64,000 nucleotides of DNA from a bacterium. GTDB taxonomy: Bacteria; Sumerlaeota; Sumerlaeia; SLMS01; JAHLLQ01. Within the stretch, counting starts at the first letter, position 1. Every line of letters starts with the position of its first letter. The position numbers and the translations under genes were made by a program. Shown piece by piece: positions 54,418 through 62,457 of this stretch. The stretch lies in contig JAHLLQ010000003.1 in the NCBI GenBank assembly GCA_020444065.1, positions 444,979 through 508,978 of the forward strand, written 5' to 3'. A model generated the notes under the pieces. It did not search any database and was not told where the DNA came from. It saw only the letters and a program-made list of their open reading frames with translations.

Positions 54418-54984
54418 ATGAATTTGAGGAGAGTCGCAGCCGTAGGGATCTGGTCGGACTTTGATATCGAAGAATTCTGGGAACAGTCCGAACACGCCAC
54501 GAACGAATACGTCAGCGCGCCTTTGGCGGACGACGTCGTTGCGGCCGTCGAGCGAGAACTTGGTTACAAACTGCCGGCAGCTTACGTCGAATTGCTGCGG
54601 TTCCAGAATGGCGGAATCCCGTGCCGCAGAAATCACTACTCTCCGGCGTATAGCAATTTCCCCGATGTCTATATCGGCATCTGCGGAATCTACTCGATCG
54701 GTGGCGATAAACCCAACTCCCTGCTCGGCGAATTCGGGAGCAGGTTCTGGGAAAGGGAATGGCTGTACCCCCACATCGGTGTGTACTTCGCCGATACTCC
54801 TTCAGGAGGACACGACATGGTAGGCTTGGACTACAGGGCATGCGGACCAACCGGCGAACCCCAAGTTGTTCATGTCGACCAGGAGGACGACTGGAAGATC
54901 GTGGTACTGGCAGAGGACTTCGAGACGTTCATTCGCGGCTTGATTGATGATTCCATCTACGAATGGGAAGATAGATTAACCTAA
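54418..54984 (+). CDS. SMI1/KNR4 (SUKH) family protein, immunity-like
   Basis: A 188-aa soluble protein of the SUKH superfamily, whose bacterial members are mostly immunity proteins against nuclease and other polymorphic toxins. Family features: an early FWEQ helix, the core LADDVVAAVERELGYKLPAAYVELL (SUKH helix pair) in which LPAAYVELLRFQNGG is the most conserved part, then ICGIYSIGG, the Trp-rich region WEREWLYPHIGVYFADTPSG and GHDMVGLDYR, and a closing helix. The gene is AT-richer than the window. It lies beside secreted DNase copy B and is followed after 19 bases by another immunity-like gene. No toxin with delivery domains is visible. Confidence 0.82.
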   Translation: MNLRRVAAVGIWSDFDIEEFWEQSEHATNEYVSAPLADDVVAAVERELGYKLPAAYVELLRFQNGGIPCRRNHYSPAYSNFPDVYIGICGIYSIGGDKPNSLLGEFGSRFWEREWLYPHIGVYFADTPSGGHDMVGLDYRACGPTGEPQVVHVDQEDDWKIVVLAEDFETFIRGLIDDSIYEWEDRLT

Positions 54985-55003
54985 CCGATCAAAAGGCAAG
55001 AGA

Positions 55004-55438
55004 ATGGCATCCTGGTCCATCGGGCATCCTGAAAAGGAACAACTCGTTGTCGAATTCACACCAACTTCAGATCCGACTGGTGAGGTATTCTGGTATCCCA
55101 CTCGAGTGACTATCGATGTGGTTGGGTTTAGCGGTCGCACAAGGACAGAGGGTATTACTCTCTATCAGATGAAGCAATTCCTGAAGGAGCTAGGAGCCGT
55201 TTACACAGAACTGCGCGGAAAGGCCGAATTCGACTCGTTCTGTGGCGGACTCCATGTCGAGCTGGAAGCAGATCGGGTTGGCCACATTACCGTGCAAGGC
55301 TCTCTCCGAGACGACTTCGGCATTGGGAATCGACTCATCTTCAATTTCCAGCTCGATCAGACGTTCCTTCCCCAGACCATTAGTGAGTTGAGGGAGTGTG
55401 TTGCGCTCTGTGAAAAGATCTCACCCAACAAGGAATAA
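55004..55438 (+). CDS. WapI-like/DUF6228-like small protein, putative immunity protein
   Basis: A 144-aa soluble protein. The pattern VTIDVVGFSGRTRTEGITLY, QMKQFLKELGAVYTELRGKA, GLHVELEADRVGHITVQGSL, then FNFQLDQTFLPQTISELREC resembles, from memory, the WapI-type immunity proteins that guard against Rhs/WapA toxins; the 'F.LDQTfLp' phrase is the strongest cue. Assignment is tentative. It shares strand, low GC and 19-base spacing with the SUKH gene, so the two probably form one immunity unit. Confidence 0.62.
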   Translation: MASWSIGHPEKEQLVVEFTPTSDPTGEVFWYPTRVTIDVVGFSGRTRTEGITLYQMKQFLKELGAVYTELRGKAEFDSFCGGLHVELEADRVGHITVQGSLRDDFGIGNRLIFNFQLDQTFLPQTISELRECVALCEKISPNKE

Positions 55439-55542
55439 CATGACACGCATTGGCACGAAGCACGGCTTCGCACCAACAAAGCGGCAGCACGGCCGCCGCA
55501 CTCCAAATGGGCGCGCAAATTACGGAGGATGCGATGCCCTAC

Positions 55543-56022
55543 CTACCCAAACGGATTGCCCACCGATGCGCGGGCGAGTTGTTGCTGGTTGAAGAATGGC
55601 CACAGATCGAGATCGCCGCCGAGTTGGCGCGCGCGCCAGCGTTCGATCTTCTCCATGAGCGTCGGAGATGGGGAATCTGATATCGCCCGAATGTACTCGA
55701 TGATGATTAGCCCTGACAGAAGCATGAAGATCAGAAGGAGGAAATGAAACTTCCGATCAGTCGGCCAGATGTACTCCTCATCTCTCAGGAGGAAGAGCAC
55801 CCAAAGCGCCATTTCCCTACGTTCTGCGCGAATGGAGTCTTCGCCCCGCGGGCAGAAATCTTCTTCCAGCCACCACGCAGCGTCTTGAGTCCTCTTGATC
55901 GCGAGATCACCGTCCACGGGCAGAGCTTGGAGAGAGTCATTGCACTCGTCAAATTCGATCAGGCCCGCCGCATAACGACGGAGTGTCCCAGCCGCCTGGC
56001 GTCGTGATGTGCGATCGATCAT
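55543..56022 (-). CDS. Small membrane protein of unknown function
   Basis: A 159-aa protein from ATG 56022. N-terminal IDRTSRRQAAGTLRRYAAGL followed by IEFDECND resembles a recurrent small-protein family I have seen in Planctomycetes-like genomes ('RR..A..LR..AAGLI..DE'), with AERREMALWVLFLLRDEEYI and WPTDRKFHF next. A single strong helix (FLLLIFMLLSGLIIIEYIRA) follows at about residue 95, then a helical tail ending QLGGDLDLWPFFNQQQLA. Function unknown. It converges on the immunity-like pair and shares their low GC. Confidence 0.6.
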   Translation of the reverse strand: MIDRTSRRQAAGTLRRYAAGLIEFDECNDSLQALPVDGDLAIKRTQDAAWWLEEDFCPRGEDSIRAERREMALWVLFLLRDEEYIWPTDRKFHFLLLIFMLLSGLIIIEYIRAISDSPSPTLMEKIERWRARQLGGDLDLWPFFNQQQLARASVGNPFG

Positions 56023-56091
56023 GGGTGTCGGCTCCAGATGACAGGCCAATTCGATCACGTTGGCGCGCGGTCGTCAACTCCAGGCGCACCC

Positions 56092-56757
56092 TCACCACGG
56101 CTCCGTGTTGTTCGTAAAGCCCGCGATGTCGCCGATGCTGACGGTGCCGTTCGTCGGGTCGTAGATCGTGGAGATGGGGGAGGCGTTTGGCAGGTAGGCG
56201 AAGTGCATGAAGAAAACGTCCTCCGGCAGCGCGGCGTAGCCGCCGAGGGAGTCTTCCAGGTCGGGCCCGACGGAGACGAGCGCGGCCAGCGGCACATTCA
56301 GCCGCGGATCGAAGAACTTCACCGCCGTCGAGGGATAGTGGATGTAGAGCAGCGAGTAATCGCCGTTGTCCAATGTTCCGTTCGGATCGACCACTCCTGG
56401 ATTTGCAGCAGGGATTTGCTGCAGGAAAGAGTACATTTTCTGTGCACCGAACGGATCGCGAAACGCGGACGGGCCGATGTATGAAACCGGCGTGGTGAGG
56501 GGAACGAGCTGCTCCGAGGCAAGAATTCCAAGAGGATCAGTTGGGAAGATCGGCTGCGCCGCGGGGAAGCGGTTGTGATCGACATAGAAGGACATCAGCC
56601 CCGTTTTGCCTGTGCGGATGTTGCCCTTCGCGGCGCTGACCTTCGCGCGCGTTTGGGCCTCGAGGAAGTTTGGCACCGCGATCGCCGCCAGAATCGCGAT
56701 AATCGCGACAACAATCAGTAGCTCGATCAGGGTGAATCCAGAGCGTATTCTTCGCAT
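56092..56757 (-). CDS. Type IV pilin-like (prepilin) protein, second copy, in an ECF sigma operon
   Basis: A 221-aa prepilin with very short leader RRIRSG before FTLIELLIVVAIIAILAAIA and VPNFLEAQTRAKVSAAKGNI. The C-terminal domain differs from the copy at 45404 but ends the same way, with STIYDPTNGTVSIGDIAGFT. ATG 56757 shares a base with the stop of the FecR gene (TGATG), so translation is coupled; ATG 56775 is an in-frame alternative. It is the third gene of a sigma-FecR-prepilin unit, which suggests that sigma/anti-sigma signalling controls it. Confidence 0.9.
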   Translation of the reverse strand: MRRIRSGFTLIELLIVVAIIAILAAIAVPNFLEAQTRAKVSAAKGNIRTGKTGLMSFYVDHNRFPAAQPIFPTDPLGILASEQLVPLTTPVSYIGPSAFRDPFGAQKMYSFLQQIPAANPGVVDPNGTLDNGDYSLLYIHYPSTAVKFFDPRLNVPLAALVSVGPDLEDSLGGYAALPEDVFFMHFAYLPNASPISTIYDPTNGTVSIGDIAGFTNNTEPW

Positions 56758-57527
56758 CACTGGGTTGTGCTCCATCCAGAGGGGTAGCGTTGCGCCGCGG
56801 CGTTTTTCATAAACTCCTCCTGCAAGTCCCGCACCCACGCGGGCACGTCGGCGACCTTGTCCGCGACGATCGGCGGACGGTCGGCTTGTTCGACGAGGGC
56901 GCTCTCGCCCGGCGACAGCGTCTGGCGCGAGCTGCCGGCCTCCAGGCTGATCCGCCCGGATTGCAGGATCACGCGCGTTCCGCCAGAGCCGTGCGAGACG
57001 CCGAACTTCGTTCCCTGCACGGTGACGCGAGCGTTGGGCGTGGTGACTTCGAAGAAGCCCGACTCCGGCTCCACGTTGACCCAAAGGTCACCGTGTTCGA
57101 GTCGCAGGCGATCTTCGCCGACGATGTCCAGTTTCGAATCCGCCGCCAGCAGGACCACCACGCGGCCGTCGTCCAATTGCGCGATGGCCTTTCCGTCGGC
57201 CTTTGTGGTGATGGAATCGCCTTCACGCAGAACCTTCTGCGCTCCTTCCACGCTGCCGGCAGCATAGAGCAGATCGGCGCGTTCCCGGCCGTACTGGCGA
57301 ATCAGAACGATGCCCGTCGCCATCAGCATCAGGACGGCGGCGATGCCGACCCAACTCTTCCAGCCGATCGGAATCACGCGCGCCTTGGGCGCGGGCGCTT
57401 TCTCGGCCTCTTCGCGCAGCGCATCCTTCATCCGCATGGAGAAGCCCTTGGACGGGCGGGATTCCTGCGCCCATTCCTCAGCGGCGCGCTCCAGGAGGCG
57501 CTCGGTTTTGTCGCGGTTGTCAGTCAT
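56757..57527 (-). CDS. FecR-type transmembrane anti-sigma/signal protein
   Basis: A 256-aa single-pass protein. Cytoplasmic N-terminus of about 50 residues (NRDKTERLLERAAEEWAQES) for sigma-factor contact, one helix (WVGIAAVLMLMATGIVLI), then a periplasmic FecR domain: LREGDSITTKADGKAIAQLD, GRVVVLLAADSKLDI, LEHGDLWVNVEPESGFFEVT, PNARVTVQGTKFGVSH and RVILQSGRISLE. ATG 57527 overlaps the sigma gene end by 8 bases. FecR proteins relay outer signals to ECF sigma factors; no TonB-dependent receptor accompanies it here. Confidence 0.9.
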   Translation of the reverse strand: MTDNRDKTERLLERAAEEWAQESRPSKGFSMRMKDALREEAEKAPAPKARVIPIGWKSWVGIAAVLMLMATGIVLIRQYGRERADLLYAAGSVEGAQKVLREGDSITTKADGKAIAQLDDGRVVVLLAADSKLDIVGEDRLRLEHGDLWVNVEPESGFFEVTTPNARVTVQGTKFGVSHGSGGTRVILQSGRISLEAGSSRQTLSPGESALVEQADRPPIVADKVADVPAWVRDLQEEFMKNAAAQRYPSGWSTTQ

Positions 57528-58116
57528 TGAGCAAATCCTCCATCTGGACCCCGCGTTCGTCGAACCACGCGCGAATATCGCGCAGACCGCGGGCCAGGAT
57601 TCCTCCGATCGTGCCCTGGGGGATGCGCAGGACATCGGCGATCTCGCGGATCTTCAGGCCGGCGAAGTACTTTAGCGCCACGGCTTCGCGATCCCGCGGG
57701 GGGAGGGAAGCGACGGCGTCCTCCAGCCACTTGCGGCTTTGGCCTTCCAGAATGCGGGAGCCCTGGCGCGCAGGCTCGGGCGAATCGGGGGCCTTTTCGC
57801 CGAAGCTGAACTCGCGGTTCGTGCGGCCTTTCTCGTATTCTTTCGCCAGGCGCCGCCGCAGGATCGTGAACAGCCACGCACGCAGCGTCTCGGCCGATCG
57901 CGCCTTCTCCCGAGACCGAAAGGCCTCCAGGAACGTGTCCTGAACGATATCCTCCGCCGTTTCCGTCTGAAACGTGTGGAGCCGCGCGTAGTGAAAGAGC
58001 TGCATCCCGTAAAGATCCACCATATACTCTGCCGCCTCGCTATCGCCTTGGCGAAAGCGCTCGAACGTGCCCTGGTCCATCTGCGGAGCGGGCGATTCGT
58101 GCGGCGATTGATTCAT
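57520..58116 (-). CDS. ECF-type RNA polymerase sigma factor
   Basis: A 198-aa sigma-70 family factor with only regions 2 and 4. Region 2: FERFRQGDSEAAEYMVDLYG, ETAEDIVQDTFLEAFRSREK, LRAWLFTILRRRLAKEYEK. Region 4: LEDAVASLPPRDREAVALKY and FAGLKIREIADVLRIPQGTI, the helix-turn-helix that reads the -35 element. ATG 58116 is preceded by AAAGGGA. It leads the FecR and prepilin genes with overlapping ends, and is divergent from the cupredoxin gene, 120 bases away. Autoregulation of both from the shared region is plausible. Confidence 0.93.
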   Translation of the reverse strand: MNQSPHESPAPQMDQGTFERFRQGDSEAAEYMVDLYGMQLFHYARLHTFQTETAEDIVQDTFLEAFRSREKARSAETLRAWLFTILRRRLAKEYEKGRTNREFSFGEKAPDSPEPARQGSRILEGQSRKWLEDAVASLPPRDREAVALKYFAGLKIREIADVLRIPQGTIGGILARGLRDIRAWFDERGVQMEDLLND

Positions 58117-58153
58117 CCACCGTCCCTTTCATCCCTGTTGTGGCCGGTCATGC

Positions 58154-58182
58154 GGTTTTTTTTCGACCTACGCGAAAAAAAC
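58154..58182. promoter_or_regulatory. A/T-tract palindrome between divergent sigma-factor and cupredoxin genes
   Basis: GT8CG (58155-58165) faces CGA7C (58173-58182) across 7 bases: an almost perfect dyad whose arms are homopolymer tracts. It lies 38 bases from the sigma-factor start and 54 bases from the cupredoxin start, so it is well placed as an operator or promoter element. It is unlikely to be a terminator because no gene ends here. Confidence 0.45.
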
Positions 58183-58236
58183 ACCACTTCGCCGCCACAA
58201 CAGGATCAAACACCACGATGAAAGGACACTCACCCG

Positions 58237-58992
58237 ATGAGACGAATGCTTGTGATGGCCGTTTTGATGCTGACAATGATCGGTTCCGCCGCCGCGGGGA
58301 CCTGCACCGATACCTACGAAGGACAGTTCATTCCCCACTGGGACGACCCCACCCAGTTCTTCCTGACCTGCTGGCCCATCCAGACCACCGAAACCACCGT
58401 ATTCGAGGACATCAACGGCAACCCGTTCTCGCTCGAAGGCCTCACCTTCGACGATGAACTTCGCGCCACCGGCTGTATCGACACCGACGGTTTCACGCTG
58501 ATTGCCGACGAAGTCATCCTGCTCACGCCCTCTGCCAGCATCGTGGTGTCCGACGACCAGGTTGTAATGGGCGTCGGCTCCGGTCCGTCGTGGTTCATCC
58601 AGACCACGACGGACCCCGCGATCGGCCAGACGGGATCCGGCAATCCCAACCCGGACATCGTGCTCGTCGAAGGCCAGCGCTACACGTTCACCAACTCCGC
58701 GGCGGGTGCGCATCCGTTCGCGCTGATCGCCAAGGGCTCCACCGCGGCCGGCGACACCGTGCTCCTTGCTCAGGGCAGCAACTCCGGTTCGATGGAAGCC
58801 GACGTCGACGTGCAGTGGGAAGACAACGGCAACGACGTGACCTTCACCGTGTCCGCCTCGCTGATCGCGGCCCTGGAAGGCACCGCCAGCCAATCCCCCG
58901 GCTATCGCTGCGAAATCCACACAGGCGCTATGCGCGGCACCATCACGATCACCTCATTCTCCGCCGTCACCGACTGGCACGCGTACGAGTAA
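58237..58992 (+). CDS. Secreted protein with cupredoxin (type 1 copper) domain
   Basis: A 251-aa exported protein; signal peptide RRMLVMAVLMLTMIGSAAA. The N-terminal 90 residues contain four cysteines and no known motif. The C-terminal half (about 95-250) is a plastocyanin-like domain: LVEGQRYTFTNSAAGAHPFA gives His159, and PGYRCEIHTGAMRGTITITS gives Cys225, His228 and Met232, a complete type 1 copper ligand set. It should carry electrons one at a time or bind copper outside the cytoplasm. The gene begins 120 bases from a divergent ECF sigma gene and ends at a strong terminator. Partner proteins are not evident. Confidence 0.83.
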   Translation: MRRMLVMAVLMLTMIGSAAAGTCTDTYEGQFIPHWDDPTQFFLTCWPIQTTETTVFEDINGNPFSLEGLTFDDELRATGCIDTDGFTLIADEVILLTPSASIVVSDDQVVMGVGSGPSWFIQTTTDPAIGQTGSGNPNPDIVLVEGQRYTFTNSAAGAHPFALIAKGSTAAGDTVLLAQGSNSGSMEADVDVQWEDNGNDVTFTVSASLIAALEGTASQSPGYRCEIHTGAMRGTITITSFSAVTDWHAYE

Positions 58993-59018
58993 CACCCCGA
59001 ATTGGGGTTGAGGAAGAC

Positions 59019-59056
59019 AACCACCCGGGCACCGATGCGATGGTGCCCGGGTGGTT
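59019..59056. terminator. Bidirectional terminator
   Basis: Perfect 15-bp stem AACCACCCGGGCACC (59019-59033) / complement (59042-59056), 8-base loop, T-rich right flank. It lies between the convergent cupredoxin and DnaE-like genes. Confidence 0.88.
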
Positions 59057-59097
59057 TGTTGTTGGTGGTGAGCGGGAACTGCCGGAATCAGATGCGA

Positions 59098-62000
59098 TCA
59101 GCGCGCGGCCACTTCCACCGCATCCTCTGTCGGTGCTTCGGCGGGGGGGCAGTAGACGCGCCAGCGGCCGGGGCCGGCGGTGGCGTCGAGGCCGGCTTCG
59201 AGCAGCGGGCACACAGTGATCTTGCGGCCGGCGATGCGTTGGTAGATGCGCGGCGGGTCGAGCGGTTCGCCGCGGAGCCGCAGGCCGGTGTGGCCTGGGA
59301 AGTCCTTCAACAATGTCAGCAGTCGCTTCAGGTGTTTGCCTTCGAGACGGCTGACATCGATCTCGAGTTCCGTGGCGCGTTCGGCGCGAATCACACACGC
59401 TTCGAGCGTTTCCGCAGCGTGTGCGCGCAGCACCCATTGGAAGTCTTCGCGGCGCAGGCGTCCGGTGACGACAACGAGGCGACCGGCGAGATTGTCCGAC
59501 GTCAGGAACTGCGCGCGCGCACCGGAGGCTTCGATCAGACATCCGGCCAGATCGGCCAGGCACTCGTCGTCCTCTTCCTTTTCCACGGCGTCGATCGTGC
59601 CGACCAGGCAAACGTCCTGGCCTCGATCGCGGAAGGCCAGATCGCGCGGCGGGCGCAGTTGGGCGCGTTCGATGAAGTCTTCGTGCAGCAGCAAGGGGTC
59701 GATGGCCGTTTCGAACCCGAGAACCTCGCGCTCTTCTGCCGCGAGCCACTCCTCGGTTTCTGCTTCCGGTTCCGCGATGACCGGTCCCCCGTCTTCCTGA
59801 TTCTCCAGCCACCATTCCGTGCCGTGGCCGAAGAACTGCAGCGGATCTTCCGTAGCCGAGCGACGCCGACGCGGGCGCAGCAATCCATCGAGCTTTTCGA
59901 GCTGCGCGAGCAACTCCTTGCGGCTCTCGCCGACGGAGTCGAGTCCGCCCGCGCGGATCAAGCGTTCGATGTGGCTGGTGCGCAGGCGACGGGGATCGGT
60001 GCGGCGCAGCAGGTCGGCCAGATCGTTGTAGGTCATTTCGCGCCGAACGGTTTCCAGTTCATCCGCGGCCATCTTGGAGAAGCTGTCGATCGCCTGGAAG
60101 CCGACGCGCACGGCGTTGTCTTCGGGGGCCCATCGCCAGGTGGAACAATTCAGATCCACGGGTCGGATTTCGATACCGAGCGCGCGCGCTTCGCCGAGCA
60201 GTGCCGTGCGCCGACGGCCGTCATCGCCGGCATCGCTAAGCGCGGCCGCCAGGTACGCGGACGTGTCGGTGGCCTTGATGCCCGCGCAGGAGTGGGCCAT
60301 CAGCAAATCGCCGAAGTCGACGCTGCGCCTCTTGGTGTTCAGCACGCGGATCAGGCTCGTCAGGTCCGACGGCTGCAGCTTGCGCAGGCGCCGCTTCACC
60401 GTCGGCGGCTCCAGGATCGAGATGCCCTGGGTGTTGCCTTCGCGAATCAGTTTGTAGGTCTTCGGATCGTCGTGCGGGATCGATTCGGGATCGAAGTGCC
60501 GGTTGCCCTGCTCCCGAACCCAGCGCGTCGCCTCATCCACCAGGTCGAGCATTCGCGAGTGGCTGAGCGCGATGCGGCTGAAGCCCGCGCCTTCCAGCGC
60601 TTCGGCGTCCCACTGGCTGACAACACCGCCGCCCGGCAGCGCCGTGCGAGGCAGGGTCTTCTCGATCGATTCGACGCAGAATGTGAATTCGTTCTCGACC
60701 GGTCGCAGCATTCGCGCGCGCCCATCCAGCCGGCGCGTCATCCACGCGAGCGCCCGCACATCCGTCAGCAGCAGATCGGGATCCGGTTCTTCGTTCGGCG
60801 GGGCCAGATCGGCCGCCTCTTTCGCGGTCGTCCACTCGGTGCTGCGAACCAGGTGGCGCGCGCGCTTGCTGTCCATGCCGGCCAGTTCGAGCGTGCGCTC
60901 GAGCGCCGCCGACGTCGTCCAGCGCTTCCATTTGCCGACCGACACGACGCGGCCTTCGAACAAATCGTCCAGCGCCTGAACGGCCTCGTCGGCCTGCGTG
61001 CGCGGGACGCAGAACTCCAATAGCGGGAACTGGCGTTCGGTTCCTTCGGGCAGTGCGAACGGCAGATCGAATCGCAGCGGATCGACGCGGGTCAGGCCCA
61101 GCAGCGACGCAATAAGGCTGTTTGTCAGGAAGCCGGCTCCCGGACCGCGCAGCACGCCGCGATCGCGGAACTCTTCGTTCAATCGCGCCAGGCAGACGAT
61201 GGCCGGCGCCAGCCCGGCCGCTTCGATGTCGCGGAATTCGCGATTCAGACGTTCGCGCCACCTGCTCGGCAGATCGCCGTACCGCTCGCCAGCCACGGCA
61301 AAAACCTGGTTCCAGATAAACGACTCGGCATCCACGCCGCGGCTGAAATCGAATCGCGGAAAGCGACGAGCGGCGCGCGGCAAATCGAAATCACAAAGGC
61401 CGGCCACGCGGCCAGTGTTCTCGATGGCTTCGGGGTAATCGGCAAACCACTCGGCAATCGCTTCGGTGCTGGCGACATGGGCGCGCTCATGCAGCGGGCG
61501 CTGCAACTCGCCGAGCATTCGCGGGCGATTCGGCAGGTCGACGACTTCCTGGCGGTAGAAACGCCACGCCGCATCATCCTCCGGTCCCGCGCAGTGAATC
61601 TCCGGCACAGCCACGGGGGCCAGTTCATAGTGCGCTGCCACCGCCCACAGACCCTTTGCGGCGCGCTTGCCGATCTCCGGCGTGGGCGCGGGCAAGGACA
61701 GGAAAATCTGTTCCGCGGGGACCGCGCTCAGCAATCCGTCGACGAACGTTTCGATCTCTTCGACGCATTTGCCGAGAACGAGTTCGGTGAGTTCGCCCTT
61801 TTCGCCGCCGACCAGGTAAAGCAATCCGGCGGGTTCAGCCAGCAACTCCTCCCACGTCAGGTGCGCGGGAAAACGCTCCAGCACGCGATCCTGCCCGCGG
61901 TTCACCAGCGCGACGAGGCGTTGCCATCCCGTCTGATCCATCGCGAGCAACCGCACGCGCATCGTGCGGCCTGCGAATGTGTCTGTCCCAAAGGGGAGCA

Positions 62001-62211
62001 CTTCGACTTCGAGACCCAGGATCGGCTGGATTCCCAGGCGTTTTGCCACGGCCACGAACCCTGGGGCTCCAGCCACGGTCATCGTGTCGACCAGCGCCAT
62101 GGCGTCCTGGCCGTGCCGCACGGCCGCACGGCACAAATGCTCCACGCGCGCCAGGCTCTCGCCCAGGCTGAAATCGCTTCGCCCTCCAAGGTGCACGAAT
62201 CGGTCGAACAT
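59098..62211 (-). CDS. DnaE-like (DNA polymerase III alpha) paralogue lacking catalytic residues
   Basis: A 1037-aa protein that keeps the DnaE scaffold: an N-terminal PHP-like domain, RGPGAGFLTNSLIASLLGLT (355-) with VDPLRFDLPFALP in the palm, the fingers region (IPHDDPKTYKLIREGNTQGI), a helix-hairpin-helix region (IEIRPVDLNCSTWRW, VGFQAIDSFSKMAADELETV) and an OB fold (about 870-960, VCLVGTIDAVEKEEDDECLA). All three polymerase aspartates are missing. The PDxDxDF site reads QFPLLEF (394-400), and the later KFDFLGL block reads RIALSHS (545-551). The PHP metal motifs are also lost: HLHxHS reads HLGGRS, and LTDH reads LVDT. The frame is intact, so it is more likely a structural or accessory protein than a decayed gene. 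No imuA/imuB or lexA is adjacent. Confidence 0.85.
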   Translation of the reverse strand: MFDRFVHLGGRSDFSLGESLARVEHLCRAAVRHGQDAMALVDTMTVAGAPGFVAVAKRLGIQPILGLEVEVLPFGTDTFAGRTMRVRLLAMDQTGWQRLVALVNRGQDRVLERFPAHLTWEELLAEPAGLLYLVGGEKGELTELVLGKCVEEIETFVDGLLSAVPAEQIFLSLPAPTPEIGKRAAKGLWAVAAHYELAPVAVPEIHCAGPEDDAAWRFYRQEVVDLPNRPRMLGELQRPLHERAHVASTEAIAEWFADYPEAIENTGRVAGLCDFDLPRAARRFPRFDFSRGVDAESFIWNQVFAVAGERYGDLPSRWRERLNREFRDIEAAGLAPAIVCLARLNEEFRDRGVLRGPGAGFLTNSLIASLLGLTRVDPLRFDLPFALPEGTERQFPLLEFCVPRTQADEAVQALDDLFEGRVVSVGKWKRWTTSAALERTLELAGMDSKRARHLVRSTEWTTAKEAADLAPPNEEPDPDLLLTDVRALAWMTRRLDGRARMLRPVENEFTFCVESIEKTLPRTALPGGGVVSQWDAEALEGAGFSRIALSHSRMLDLVDEATRWVREQGNRHFDPESIPHDDPKTYKLIREGNTQGISILEPPTVKRRLRKLQPSDLTSLIRVLNTKRRSVDFGDLLMAHSCAGIKATDTSAYLAAALSDAGDDGRRRTALLGEARALGIEIRPVDLNCSTWRWAPEDNAVRVGFQAIDSFSKMAADELETVRREMTYNDLADLLRRTDPRRLRTSHIERLIRAGGLDSVGESRKELLAQLEKLDGLLRPRRRRSATEDPLQFFGHGTEWWLENQEDGGPVIAEPEAETEEWLAAEEREVLGFETAIDPLLLHEDFIERAQLRPPRDLAFRDRGQDVCLVGTIDAVEKEEDDECLADLAGCLIEASGARAQFLTSDNLAGRLVVVTGRLRREDFQWVLRAHAAETLEACVIRAERATELEIDVSRLEGKHLKRLLTLLKDFPGHTGLRLRGEPLDPPRIYQRIAGRKITVCPLLEAGLDATAGPGRWRVYCPPAEAPTEDAVEVAAR

Positions 62212-62312
62212 CGGATGCGCTCGTCAGCAGGATTGCCGTGGGGAGAACGCCACAGTCACGCCCTCCGCGATGACGTGTCGCGCGGAACAATGTCAACAAC
62301 CGAAGTGCATGT

Positions 62313-62437
62313 CAGGGCGTTCTCATTGCTCCAATCTCTTCGTTGCGCTGCGGTCGCGTCTCTCGGCCACGTACCTCAGTACGCTCCCTCAAGCCCCGCC
62401 TTGCGCGCCTCGATCTTGAAACAAGCAGAACGCCCTG
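62313..62437. repeat. 125-bp element bounded by perfect 11-bp inverted repeats
   Basis: CAGGGCGTTCT (62313-62323) and its exact complement (62427-62437) enclose about 100 bases that contain the inner hairpin ACGTAC-CTCA-GT-ACG and GC-rich stretches. There is no open frame. It lies in the gap 62212-62505 between the DnaE-like gene start and the lipoprotein gene end. It could be a structured RNA or a small non-autonomous element; no target-site duplication is obvious. Confidence 0.55.
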
Positions 62438-62457
62438 CGGTGGTGGCGGTCTCAGGG

